A stretch of 64,000 nucleotides of DNA from assembly GCA_029953675.1 (NCBI GenBank), contig JAMWBK010000006.1, positions 992,001 to 1,056,000 of the forward strand, given 5' to 3'. The DNA comes from Rhodosorus marinus (Eukaryota; Rhodophyta; Stylonematophyceae; Stylonematales; Stylonemataceae). The notes under the pieces were generated by a model. That model saw only the letters and a program-made list of their open reading frames with translations. It did no database searches and was not told where the DNA came from. The number at the start of each line of letters is the position of its first letter. The stretch's first letter is position 1. The translations under genes were made by a program, and so were the position numbers. Below, piece by piece: positions 33,190 to 43,904 of the stretch.

Positions 33190-33502
33190 ATGATTTCTAG
33201 GGAGATGCTGAAGCAAATCTACGACATTGAGTTTGGGGATCCGCAGCTTCGGCAGGTGAGTCGAGTCAGCGAGTACAGAGCTTTTGTTTGGGAAGACCCT
33301 TTCCATAGATTCTAACGCATTTCCTGTTTTATTTTCTTTTGTTGTCTTCGTTGGCGGCTGCGTTTATTACGTCCTTTGTTTTATTCCCTTAAAGCTGAAT
33401 ATTAAGCTGCTTAAGACGGTGGCTTTCTTCGGTATCGCCGCGTGGTTTATTAGGAACAACGGGCAGTTATTGGAGTTCCCGATTGAGCTGAAGCGCGCGT
33501 AG
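33190..33502 (+). CDS. Small membrane protein, 57 residues
   Basis: Exons 33190-33255 and 33395-33502 with a 139-bp phase-0 intron. The product starts MISREMLKQIYDIEFGDPQL, has one hydrophobic helix (LLKTVAFFGIAAWFI) and ends LLEFPIELKRA. The intron has GTGAGT and a pyrimidine-rich acceptor (TTTTATTCCCTTAAAG). The stop TAG at 33500-33502 is directly followed, in the +1 frame, by an open protein-like stretch, so the protein may be longer. Family not recognised; a mitochondrial or ER one-helix protein is possible. Confidence 0.5.
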
Positions 33503-33868
33503 GAGTCTTGGTTTTCCAAAATTGTCGGGCGAAAGTGCACTCCCGTTGTTGTCACTCTGCGCCTTATTCGGAAAAGTTATTCTCAGCCCTGTCAATGAGT
33601 TGCAGCCAGTCCTGCTGGCTTTGGTTACGAAGGTCAATGACGGTAATAACAACGGATTTTTACGATTCGCCCTTTGCTAGTCGAAACGTGTGTTTGTATA
33701 GTTTTGCCTAAAATGGGTTACTCAGTGGAGCAAAGCCGCGAACTATGTCATTCCACAGCCGTTTATCTTCACCTATGTACGATCTTCAAGAACAGGCGTA
33801 GAATCTAGTCTTCCCAACGCAAATACGGCACCTTCGGGAGTAGCCAAGCTGCATCGTCTAAAGAAACA
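33503..33868 (+). other. Open, protein-like frame after the 57-residue gene
   Basis: In the +1 frame relative to the preceding gene, 33504-33680 reads through SLGFPKLSGESALPLLSL, a hydrophobic FGKVILSPVNELQPVLLAL and VTKVNDGNNNGFLRF. It has no start codon of its own and no acceptor in phase. The remainder to 33868 shows nothing. Confidence 0.35.
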
Positions 33869-34794
33869 CTAAGGGTCAAGAGAATTTCTTAGACTATCTA
33901 CTGACTTTCCCGTGGCGAAAACCCACTTCAGCTTGCCGTCGCGAATGTCTTCGAGCTCTTCCTCAGTTGGTGCAAAATATTTATTAGCTATTACAGCGTA
34001 GAAGGGGTCCCCACCGTATGAAAATCCAAGGCTGCCTAGCAGCGGTGCGATGGTGGTCAGGGGGCTTTCCTCAGTGACATCCTTCACTGGTGTGAAAGCT
34101 CCAACCTCTGCCATGTATCCTTTCACGAGCTTGACGCGCCCACGTCCTGATCGATCTTTCCATGCGTTGACCGCTTTCGTGAAGAACATCCTGTTGGAAA
34201 AGGAAATGATGACAACTCCCCTCGGCCTGAGCACACGTGCGATCTCGGAGAATATGATCTCCGGTTTCTGCAGGTACTGGACGGAAAGCGCGCAGACTAC
34301 GGCGTCAAAGCTCGCGTCTTCGAACGGTATTCTAGGGTCTGCGTTCAGGTCGTGGACGACGAACTCCGTTAGCTGTTTGTTCTGAGAGAGTTCTTCCCTG
34401 TTCATGCCAGTGGCGGCCACTCTGTCAAACTTCATGTCCTTCGGAAGGTGGGACCTATAAAACAAATCGAAAACACTAGCTACGGGTAAGCACGACATCA
34501 ATAGAAACAAAACAAATATTAGGGTAGCTGAACGCACACCCATGAGCTCATGAGATCTAGAACGCGTCCTCCATTCGGCAGCTCCTGATGGTACAGACTC
34601 GTCAGCCTCTTATGCCAGTCGTCGTCAGCATGTTTCACCAGCCGAGGGGTGTTGTAGAAGAACGAATCAGGGGACTTATCGATTTTCTGCCTCTCTCTAT
34701 CTTTCAGACCGCACGTCACAACTCCGCATCTCCTCCTGACCTGGGCATCGAACGTCGATGCCCTCGGAGCTAGACAAAAACAGCTCAAGAACAT
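33869..34794 (-). CDS. SAM-dependent methyltransferase (type 11), probably plastid
   Basis: Exons 34794-34538 and 34454-33869 with an 83-bp intron (GTGCGT donor, phase 2) give 280 residues. The sequence aligns with a family found in cyanobacteria and plants: FYNTPRLVKHADDDW, the SAM loop GGRVLDLMSSWV then SHLP, VAATGMNREELSQN, VHDLNADPRIPFEDASFDAV, SVQYLQKPEIIFSEIARVLR and VVIISFSNRMFFTKAVNAW. The N-terminus (FLSCFCLAPRASTF) could be a transit peptide. Substrate unknown. Reading through the intron would replace SHLP with a hydrophobic insert, so the splice is needed to keep the fold. Confidence 0.85.
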
Positions 34795-35398
34795 CGATCG
34801 CCAAAGTTCACTTTGATGGCCGCCACCCCCTCACTACAGAAAAAAAAGAAAACTAAACAAATACACCAACAACCTTCCTCCTAGTCCTCCTTCACTCAAA
34901 ACAACAACAACACACAACACCAAAAAAACCAGGTACCCTCCAAGCCCAGGCTAATCTCTCAGAACTAGCAGAAAGAAAGCCAGTAGGCCCACACAAACTT
35001 CTTAAACGCAATACCTACAACCAAAACCAACACTCCAACCCGCCCCCTCCCACCCTACTCCCGAAGACAGTCACGGCGATACCCCAATGCAATCCAGACA
35101 AAACCAAACCCAAAAATCTCCAACGGAAGAACTAGACACGTGTCACCAAAATAATTAGTTTCAATAAACAAAAATGCAAGCCTTGCTCCCCCCCCCCCCG
35201 CAGTAACATCTTAAGTAAGTCACGCTAGTAGAGGGTAGATTAATAATGTTGGCAATAATAGAAGGTTTAAATATATTTATAAATATGACATAATTTTCTC
35301 ACAATAGGGGTTATGTGAAAACAAACTCATTCTCTGGGCCTGCCTCGTATTCTTTCCACACCCCCTCTCTTACTACTTAAGAAATATTTATAGATTTT
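34795..35398. other. Intergenic, A/C-rich then AT-rich
   Basis: 34830-35130 is A/C-rich on +, consistent with the sense-strand G bias upstream of the minus methyltransferase. 35200-35400 is AT-rich. No gene. Confidence 0.55.
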
Positions 35399-35749
35399 TT
35401 AATCGTTTTGTGACATGCGTTTGGTGCACTTGAGAAGCCTGCTTCGGACTATAAATCCTAGTGCTCCTATCACGGGCATGGCATAGATCATTCCGAGCTT
35501 TTCGAAGATTGGACTGCTGCTATGAGTTGATATGATCTGGCTGATGATCCCGAATCCAGGTAGTATGAGTATATGAACTTCTGGGTCGCCGAAGAATCTG
35601 AAGAGAGGTTTTGGGACAGTAGTGGATCTCCGCTGGCATTGCTTTAATAGAAGCCTGTGCTGAAGCATCGGTCGCTGAGGCTGGGTAGCATCGTCATACC
35701 CAATCTTCCGCTGATTCGCAGAGTCTAGTAGTGAACGTCGCAGAGACAT
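35399..35749 (-). pseudogene. Nuclear copy of part of mitochondrial cox1
   Basis: A 116-codon open frame. From about residue 48 (35608 downwards) it matches the core of cytochrome c oxidase subunit 1: [20 protein letters not shown], then [16 protein letters not shown], and GALGFIV. In the active enzyme the helix reads H-P-E-V-Y, where His binds CuB and is cross-linked to Tyr; here His is Asp and Tyr is His, so it cannot be functional oxidase. The 5' part and the end do not match cox1. It is best read as a NUMT, a mitochondrial DNA fragment inserted in the nucleus that has drifted. It is still open over its whole length. Confidence 0.8.
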
Positions 35750-36999
35750 GGATAAAAATTGAATGAAGAGCCGTGTATATCAAGTGGGATCTACTAGTGT
35801 CCGTTCACTCGTACATCTAAGAGAGTGAGTTGCAAGGCATATGCACTGTATAGCATGTTTAAGCAATGGACATTAAGATTCGAAGGAGTATGGAGATGTC
35901 AAGGATGGTAGAAAGAGGAAAATAACTTAAAAATAAAACTCCGGAAAAGTAATAGGGACGAGGTGGGAATGTACAAAGAGAAAACGTGTCATGGGACGCT
36001 AGGACAGCAGGTTCCCACTCAAGTGAGGGAAGGACTCGTTCCCTCGCTTAGAACCAGCCTCCGCCCCCCTTCTCATGAGCGAGAATCTCCTTGCGTTCCC
36101 TTCGCTCATTCCTTCATTCGTATCAATAGGGAACTAGTACGTTTCCAGCTATTGGTTCCACTCGTCAAGAAGCTTAGATAGAGGAAAGGAATCCCGAGAA
36201 AATTTTCCTTTGGGGCTGGTTGTTTTTGAGTTGTCGCACTCCTTCTCTGCCTAGAAATCCTCACTACCCGCGAACCCGTCTTGCCAATGGTTCCTTGCGG
36301 AGAGAACCAGTACCCTTCCGGCGAGTAGTTCCACTCGTAAACGAGCTTTGATGGAGGAAAGGAGTGACGAGAAAAATTTCGTTTGGGGCTGTCGGTTTCC
36401 TTTTGAGTAGTCGCATTCTTTCTCTCCCGAGAAATCCTCACTGCCCACGAACCTGTAAGCCAGCAACTCCGCTTTCCAATGGCTCCGTGCGGAGCCAACT
36501 AATATGTTTCCGGCGACTAGCTCTATTCGTCAAGGAGCTTTGATGGAGAGAAAGGAGTCCCGAGAAAAATTTCGTTTGGGGCTGTCCGTTTCCTTTTGAG
36601 TAGTCGCATTAGTTTTCTCCCGAGAAATCCTCACTGCCCACGAACCTATAAGCCAGCAACTCCGCTTTCCAATGGCTCCGCGCGGAGCCAACTAATATGC
36701 TTCCGGCGACTAGCTCCGCCGTCAAGGAGCTTTGATGGAGGAAAGGAGTCCGATGAAATTTTCGTTTGGGGCTGTCGATTGGTTTTGAGTATTTGGACTC
36801 AACTGGGAAGCGACGAAGGGACTTTGAAGATGGTGTAGGTACATGTGAGCTGGGTTGAAAGAGCTAGAGAAAGCTTTTGGAGTAGTGTGAATGTGTTTAA
36901 GCATGTTTGTATACAGACATTAGAGAATGTGCTTATTATGTTGTTTGTGGACCTTTGTGGGAGTAGGATTTTTGTTTTGGGGAGGGGTTGGAAGGAGTG
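35750..36999. other. Intergenic containing a tandem satellite
   Basis: 35750-36100 shows no gene. 36120-36790 is the satellite listed separately. 36800-36999 is G/T-rich on + before the next gene. Confidence 0.55.
36120..36790. repeat. Tandem repeat, about 175-192 bp unit, roughly 3.5 copies
   Basis: Each unit contains GGAAAGGA(G/A)T near 36183, 36356, 36548 and 36740, then a C-GAGAAAA-TTTCGTTTGGGGCTG-like segment, a GAAATCCTCACT box and a hairpin. The last full units are almost identical; the first is most diverged. Periods are about 173, 192 and 192 bp. The hairpin is GGCTCCGTGCGGAGCC at 36481-36496 and GGCTCCGCGCGGAGCC at 36674-36689. Confidence 0.85.
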
Positions 37000-38436
37000 A
37001 TGGAGGAGTACAGGGCGCTTGCGGCGGAACGGTACGGAAGGTGGAGGGAGGAAGGTGGAGGATGTGAAGTGGAAGATGTTTATGTTGGGGCACAGCTGAG
37101 CGAGAAGCTTTTGACGCAGTGGCGGGAGTATCTCGTCCGCGCTGCGTTGAAGGGAAGCGATCCAGTTTTGTACAAGTATCGGAGGGGCCCGACGGGACAG
37201 GCGCTGGGTCGGGGTGAAATTCCCGCGGGGAGTGTGCTGGATGTTTATGTTCGACAAGTAGCGAGGATTAGATATCAGACGTACAAGGAACATGGATATA
37301 GATTCATTGTAAAGCCGTGTACTACGAGGTTTGGGATAAGAGGTAACAGAGGCGCTAAATTGGTGGTCAAAAGCAGACAACCCCAACCTCTTTTCATGGT
37401 AGTTAACGAGAACTCCTTGTCCTTATACAGGTCTAGGCGATGTTCAGAGTGATAATAGCGAGGACGTTCTATCTGTTAATAGCACAAACTGGCTAGACTT
37501 GGCACTGTACAAAGAGGCTCAAGCCGCGAAGTGGAACCTTGCACGTTCAGTTAGAGCGCACAAGGGAGACAAGCATGTTGGCACTTCGGTCGAACCCCGC
37601 AAACCAAGAGTGTTGGGATCGGGCGAAGGTACGAAACCTCACCAAAGTTCGTTGCGTATGCGCAACAACTTGTGAATACTCATTACTGCCTGTTGCTTGA
37701 CTGGCTGCAGGATTGTTTATGTCAGAATTGCTTCAAACGTATGTAGAGATTGCTCGTTTGGGATATGCGCAGCGACCTTTGGGGAATGCGAGGGGAAATA
37801 AGACCCCGGCGTTAGGGCATCGCACACAGACTTTTGAGATTACCCATGATACATTTGAGATGGTTGCAAGGGAATATGAGTGCAAACCGGACGAGTTATA
37901 CAAGCGAAAAAGCTCGAAGAGATATGCTGCGTTCAAAAGAAAGGTATGAGTATCCAGCGACACTTCCACCGACGTGTGGGGTGTTGACCAAACATATCTT
38001 TAAACTGTGATCGTTCTCGTCAATCCACAGAGAGCCGAACTGGAGCAAAGAGAGATTAGGAAGTTCCGTCGTGCAGAAACTGAGATGCTCAGACGTCGTG
38101 TTAGGGACGGTGACCGGGTGCGGGCTGACGAAAATTCACTGAACCGCTTCTTTTTCTGCAACGAGAATAACACCTACGCGTACTGCACTAAAATCCCGGA
38201 GGCCGGCAGGTAATATAGCGCTCAGAGCTCTTGACTAGCGACTCATGTACGCCCACTGAAACTCTTTGTGAGCATATCTGACGCACTTCATGGCTATTAA
38301 CGTGTGCAGATACAAGGACAGCATGTTGGAGAAGTATTCTCAAGCGGAACCCAACGAAGAAGAAGCTCTGACGGCGCAGGAGATTCTGACTTCTAAGCCC
38401 TCGTTTAATATGCGCGTCATGAACCGCTTCGGCTAA
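37000..38436 (+). CDS. Conserved-looking protein of unknown family, five exons
   Basis: Exons 37000-37342, 37431-37628, 37711-37943, 38031-38209 and 38310-38436 give 359 residues; all four introns are 82-100 bp and all phases close. The product is soluble, Arg/Tyr-rich and charged. Notable stretches are AERYGRWREEGG, LDVYVRQVARIRYQTYKEHG, YVEIARLGYAQRPLG, a basic helix (RRAETEMLRRRVRDGDRV), NRFFFCNENNTYAYC and a C-terminal LTSKPSFNMRVMNRFG. There is no signal peptide or membrane helix. The repeated A-R-x-x-Y pattern resembles phycobilisome linker surfaces only weakly, not enough for a call. Function unknown. Confidence 0.75.
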
Positions 38437-38921
38437 GCCCGAAAATCGAAACTTCGCCTGGAAGCTTACTGACGTGACTAACAGAAAAACATATTTAAGA
38501 GAGCGAAAAGGATACACAGAATGAAAAAAAAAAGTACATCTAGCAGTCCAGGGTCTAGAGTCCAGGGTCTAGCAGTTTAGGGTGTAACAGCTCCAGTGTC
38601 CCCGAGGAAGAGTAGTAGTACAAGACTCTTTGCCAACTAGCATCGAGTTTATAGATCATGCTGGTAGCTCCCTGATGAACCCATCAGCACCCCAGTCTAT
38701 CGACGGGACGGATCATCTGCTGCCTCGGAGCTTAGTTTTTCACAACCTTCCCAGGACATACTCGAGTCCTTCGATGCTCACCAAACTGAAAGGTTCGGGC
38801 CAAGCAGAAAGGCTAGAGTTCAATTGAAGAAACGTGGGCCACGCGCATGGCGTGCAGAGCTTGTTTCGGCGTTCCGGCTCTATTTGAACTCCGCTTGCCA
38901 CGCTTTTTCTAGAACTCTTCC
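38437..38921. other. Convergent intergenic gap with short direct repeat
   Basis: TCCAGGGTCTAG occurs twice at about 38548-38572, in a cluster of CTAG-rich repeats. No gene seen. Confidence 0.5.
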
Positions 38922-40503
38922 TCAAGTTGCCCCAGGGTAGCAGCCTTCATCTTCGGAGTCGTCCACCTTGGTGAAGAAGGGGTGCTCCATTGCCTCCTGC
39001 GCCGTAAGTCTAGTTGCATGATCGTATCTAGGTTCAAAAGCCCCAAAATGAATTCAGATAATAGCAAGACCAAAACTCATGGAGCACAGGCTTCTACACT
39101 TCAGTCCGCCAGTGAAAGCGCCAGAACCTGAAAACGAGCTGGATTCGGACTGTGGATCACAAGATCCCAATGGTCGCACTCACCGTAACATCTTTGAGAG
39201 CAAGTCGAGCGAAGATGGGGTAACAAGATGAATGTTTTTCGACGTCACGAAATTCGACCAAGGCTGCTTCGGATGTTCTCCAATAAGATCCATAAACTCA
39301 TCGTCCAGAACAATTCCATACTTCTTCATGTACTGGAACAGCTCGTCGGTTCCCATCACCTTCGCAATCTGCCGCAACTGATCCTGGTTGTTTCTGCCTT
39401 TGAACATGGGTTCCTTCATGAATATGATTCCAGCTAGAACACAGCCAAGGCTCCAGATGTCTAGCGAGTAGTCGTAGTCTTGCAGGTCTATAAGCAGCTC
39501 CGGAGGCTGTTGTTGTGTTCAAAGCGGGGCCGAACAAAGTATAATGTCAGCAAAGAGTCCGGCGCTGACGCGATTGTCGACGGAGATTTTTCGTGCCTTG
39601 AAGTAAGTGGATGCGACACGAACGTTGAACTCCTTGTGAGGGAAATAGTACTCGGCGAGACCCCAATCTATAACTCGCAGCTTTCGCTTTGACAAGTCAA
39701 ACATGATATTGCCTGGTTTGAGGTCTCTGTGAATGACGCCATTGGCGTGCGCGTAGTCAACAGCTCGTAAAGACTGTGAGAGATAAGTAGGGAGATTTCT
39801 ATTGAGCGTCATAGACAATGAACCGCAAGTACTACTGACAGTTACAGTGACCTTGTTAGTAATATGAGCTGAACGTACCTCCTGGATATAGAAACGTACG
39901 TCGTCAATTGTGAAAGTGGAAAAAAACTGCTTGTGATCGGAATTGTTCACATGCTCAAAGATTAGTGATGGAACCTTTGAATCAGGATCAAGGCAGACGT
40001 CCAAAAGCTTCACAACGTTCGGCCCTCCGAAGAGCGTCGTAAGAATTGAAATCTCACGCCGAATTTTTCGGGGCTTCACAGGCTTCAAAACCTGTTTAGA
40101 GGAGAGACGCTTATAAGCAACAAAAAAAAGAAACCCACTCGCTTTGTTTAGGAGATAGGCTGGGTCTCACCTTGATGATACACTTCTTCCTATTCAGACA
40201 ATTTACCGCTTCGAAGACGTCACTGTACTTCCCTCTACCAACTTTCTGCACTGCGTCGTACTGATCTTGCCCACTGATGTTTTACAAATACCCAGAAAGC
40301 AAAAAAGAGGAAGCGGAGAAAGCTTTTAAGAAGAAGACCAAATACACATCGTCACAAAGACTTCAAAAGCCAAATCCTTCAAAGCCATGGAAAGCCGAGC
40401 AGAAGTCCACTTACCCCCATTTAATCTCGATCTTCTCATAATCCCAAAAAGTCGGCGGGCGTTCCACATTCACATCCCTATAGACCTTGGCTACACTCGT
40501 CAT
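38922..40503 (-). CDS. CK2A: Casein kinase 2 catalytic subunit alpha
   Basis: Six exons (40503-40415, 40273-40171, 40091-39879, 39773-39597, 39506-39184, 39027-38922) give 336 residues, the normal length. It starts [20 protein letters not shown]. Diagnostic CK2 features are [11 protein letters not shown], the basic [13 protein letters not shown] cluster, [19 protein letters not shown], and DWG in place of DFG ([20 protein letters not shown]). [13 protein letters not shown] and the C-terminal [16 protein letters not shown] also fit. The catalytic loop is HRDLKPGN rather than HRDVKPHN. Exon 4 most simply ends at a GC donor (intron 39596-39507), giving YFK-PPELL, exactly the family length. The GT alternative at 39581 adds five residues. 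Confidence 0.95.
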
Positions 40504-42107
40504 CCCACCTCTCCTCTTCCTCGCCTTCATCTTCTCACTCTCGGGCCCAGCAGGGCCCGAAGTGGTCCCAGAACGCTTACGAGACTCCGTCTCGTCCTTT
40601 CTTCAAACTGCAATAAAACCCACGCTATGCAAACGACCTTCAACCAACCACCAATCCCACCTCTCTCTCTCTTTTCCGGACAAGAAGCTAAGGAAACCTT
40701 CTATCCACTCTATTATCCAGCTATCTCAATCCGAGCGTCTTCATCAGCCCAAAGCCGCTTCTCCTTTCCAGTGTCGTGTACGAACAGCTTGTTCTCCTAG
40801 CTCAACGTCCTTGTCCGCTCCGTGGGCGCAGGGTAAGATTCTAAGTGCAAGATTTCAGGAGGCACAAGACGATGCTAGTGGAGAAATATGTGAGTTCGTC
40901 TTTGACGGTTGCGAAAGCTCTGCTTGACCCCAAGACCGAAACCGAATCGCATCTGCGTTTTCACCTTCCACAAACGTTCGATGTAATGCATTGCCGTGAT
41001 CAACATGTTAAAACAACGATTCGGGAGATGTACGCATTTGAGACAGACGTCCAGGATGGTTGCTACTCAGCGGACTCGGGGAACCGGCTTCCGAGAAGTT
41101 GGAGCTTACCCAAGGGGGAGAGCACAACGCGACACCATGCGAAAAACCAGTAGTGGGAGGGGAGAGGTGGTTTTCTCCTAAATCTGACGATACCCGGCAA
41201 CCACTTCTTCAGCGAGAGAGCGCTCGCAGGTTTAGCGTTCGTCGGAGGAGGGCTGAGGCTCGCTACCACCGCCTTGCCATCTGCAAACCCATAGACTGCG
41301 GAGCTTTCGTCTCTTTCTCCAGTCCCAACCTATGCCTGTTATCGTGAAGGCCGGTCGATAACATAAACATTTAGCCTGCTTTCTTCTAGTCTCCCGCTTT
41401 CCAAATTTAGGGTCCGTAAAAACCCAAAGGAATGTCCAAGACGAATGATTACAGTTCTATTTCTTGGGCTGGGAGGAAGTCAAGCGGTCATATTTGGGGG
41501 AGATTTGAGAATATGATCTTTCGTGGTCATAAATTCTTATTTTTGTCCAACCTGTTTCTTGAATAATAGTATTAATGACTTTTTGGTATTTATCTGGGTG
41601 GTTTAGAAGGAATAGTGGCTTATTTTGGACTGATTAGATTTGAGAATCCATTGGTTAACGTGTGTGGATAGATTGCACTGAGATTTACCTTGCAAGGTGT
41701 TGTAGGCGACCAGATGCGCATCTTGCATCACCACTGCCACAACGTCTCCCAGGTGAACGCTCTGCGGCTGTTCCACATTTACATAAAAACCGCGGTCAAA
41801 GCTCAGCGGTTGGATCGCCTCATGCACTGCTGCGCTGCAAAGGTAATTGTACAGAACAGCTGGCCTGGCTTAGGATGGTAAACGAGCCAACTTAGGGTGC
41901 GCTGTTTTCCTCGTTGATTTTCAACTTTTTTTTTTTCCCACACACTCGACTGGATCACAGACCGTCTCAAGCTGTTCCATACGTTGGTTACGTTGATACA
42001 AGATAGTTCACGACATGTTTCCATCGCTGACTGCGGTAGGTGGGGCTCAGTCCAAGAGTAGTAGCTCGACAATCGGTCTCTCTGGAATATTCTCTTGTCC
42101 GGTTAGT
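40504..42107. other. Intergenic with unresolved coding pieces and an exon duplicate
   Basis: 40500-40830 is C-rich on +, upstream of the minus CK2 gene. A + frame ending near 41293 reads SERALAGLAFVGGGLRLATT and looks coding, but has no start. A minus frame at 41694-41840 reads FDRGFYVNVEQPQSVHLGDV and VVMQDAHLVAYNTLQ before a GTAAAT donor. 41400-41600 is AT-rich. 41941-42035 repeats the last exon of the next gene (see repeat). Confidence 0.35.
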
Positions 42108-42205
42108 TTATTCACCACACTCGACCGGATCACAGACCATCTCAAACTGTTTCATGTACTGGATATTTGTTACAAGATAGTCTCGGAAAGTGTCGGCACT
42201 GACTA
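41941..42205. repeat. Tandem copy of the last exon of the IPMDH-like gene
   Basis: 41941-42035 is similar to 42114-42205. Both encode on the minus strand a segment with MEQLETVCDPVEC or MKQFEMVCDPVEC. The outer copy has an internal stop and an indel, so it is decayed. Confidence 0.7.
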
Positions 42206-43904
42206 TCTCCCTGCCATTCAGATCCTCCTCAGGGACGTAGGTCGCAATTCTCTCAGTTACGCAATCCTAGTGGTCCAAAGCGCCGTGAAAAACACTGATC
42301 AGCCGCCCTGTTACGTACGCAGGGCTGGCTTGCTTTTCGGCATTTCTGTAAAACTCACCTCGAATGTCTTCATCAGAGCCTTCTGCAAAAGGTCTGCAGC
42401 AGCTGGCTCATCCAGTCCGTAGCGAAGCATCATACTGACTGCACGGATGATTGAAATCGGCCCTCGGCTGTAGTCCTGAACACTTGATTCAACGTAAGCT
42501 GAGGCGTTGTAGAGGTCGGCTGGGCCATGTATAGACAGGCCATTCTCGCAAATCCAGGAGGCCGGATTGATCCTCGCGGGTCCATGTAGGCTTGCCAACA
42601 ACTAAGCACGTGAGCAAAACGTCCTCGTGCTTGAGTTCTTTTGTGAGCTTCATGCACTACTCTTTCGAGTACTCTCGTTCATCTGGCAGGGAGACGGAAA
42701 CGACAAACTTCTTCTTCTGCTTACCTCAGCAACAACGTCCCCGAACAAGTTGGAAGTGCAGACCACGTCGAACTGCTTGGGGTTGATCACCACTGCCCGA
42801 CAGAAATCATCAACGAACATATCCTCAACTGCGATGTCTGCTCGATCCATGAGCGTCTTCTTCATGGTACTGTGCAAATTGTTTCTCCAAAACCTGGAAA
42901 CCTTCAGCTGGTCCGCCTGGTTGGTTGTGGTGATTGCAGTGGGCTAAGGTTTGCTAGTTCGGGTTTGCTTCCTTGAGAGTTTTGGTGACGTTTGCTTACC
43001 CGATCCACATTGAGGACCCTCCCGCTTCTCCTCTCAGCAAGATCCAGGACCAGATTTGCAAATCGTTCGACTTGTTGTTTCTCGTATCGCATTAAAGAAT
43101 CAGCTTCGTCGGCGTCCTCGACCTATGGAGAATCACATATCAGCAGAGAGGCGTCGACTCCTCTTTAGTGTTCATGCCTATCGCGTCACTATAAGGTGCA
43201 TGGAGTGCGTCAGCTTTATCAACCATATACCTGCAATACTCCAGTCTCCCGTTTTCTCAACACGCCTCCAGAAATCTCGCGAACGAGAAGCAGGTCGACT
43301 CCATTTACTTTATCCTCCTTGAACACGGACATGCTTGACAGCGGTGAGTATACCCTCGTGGGAAGAAGCTGCGCGTAGACATCGAGCTCAGATCGAAGCA
43401 CAAGGTGAGCATTCTCATCTACGGGAGCATCCTTTGCAGTTCCTTTTTGGGGGTGAAAAACGGAAAGAAGGCTTTGTCAACGGAAGCACAGTTTCCTCTT
43501 GAACCCGCGCGGGGAAGGCACTCATCAACAACAAAAAGCTCTCCCTCACCTTGATACGACTTCAAAACTGAGTCTGCTTGTTTGCATTTCTCCACTGTTT
43601 CTTCAGGAACTAGTGAGCCACTCTCCTTCAACGCACCCTCTCCATATTCAGCCCAGTCAATCTTGAAGTGCAGATCCGTATAGTCCTGCAGCGCCTCCAC
43701 AACACTCACCGCAATCTCAGCCATCTCCGGGCCCCTACCATCTCCTTTCAGCACAGTTATCTTGTACGGGTTATCCACCTCACCAGTCCCAGAAACCTTG
43801 GCAGATAAACGCCCCACACCTCCCCTCGATCTCGCACAAGTCCCATCCCTCCTCCCAGATACCCGTAAACCCGCTGGCCCAACAAACCCACTCACCCCTC
43901 CCAT
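42108..43904 (-). CDS. Isopropylmalate dehydrogenase-like plastid protein with lost catalytic residues
   Basis: Six exons (43904-43550, 43442-43231, 43122-43000, 42916-42725, 42601-42359, 42266-42108) give 427 residues. The N-terminus MGGVSGFVGPAGLRVSGRR looks like a transit peptide. The fold is that of decarboxylating dehydrogenases of the IPMDH/IDH family: ITVLKGDGRGPEMAE, LRSELDVYAQLLPTRV, LLVREISGGV, VLNVDRADQLKVSRFW, INPKQFDVVCTSNLFGD and SMMLRYGL. Compared with IPMDH, the Arg of N-L-R-P is Leu, the catalytic Tyr after R-E-x-x-G-G-x is Leu, the catalytic Lys of V-D-K is Arg and one metal Asp is Glu. The H-G-S-A-P-D-I-A-G loop is also not conserved. It is probably not an ordinary LeuB; a regulatory or pseudoenzyme role is inferred. 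Confidence 0.75.

Noticed and set aside
36120-36790. Tandem repeats considered as a CRISPR array
   Set aside because: Units are 173-192 bp with no short repeat-unique spacer alternation, and the genome is eukaryotic.
37250-37342. Phycobilisome linker domain in the 359-residue protein (V-Y-V-R-Q-V-A-x-x-x-Y-R pattern)
   Set aside because: The resemblance is a few aromatic and basic positions; the diagnostic linker blocks are not found.
38548-38585. TTTAGGG-like sequence, possible telomeric repeat
   Set aside because: Only a single TTTAGGG within CTAG-rich short repeats; no array.
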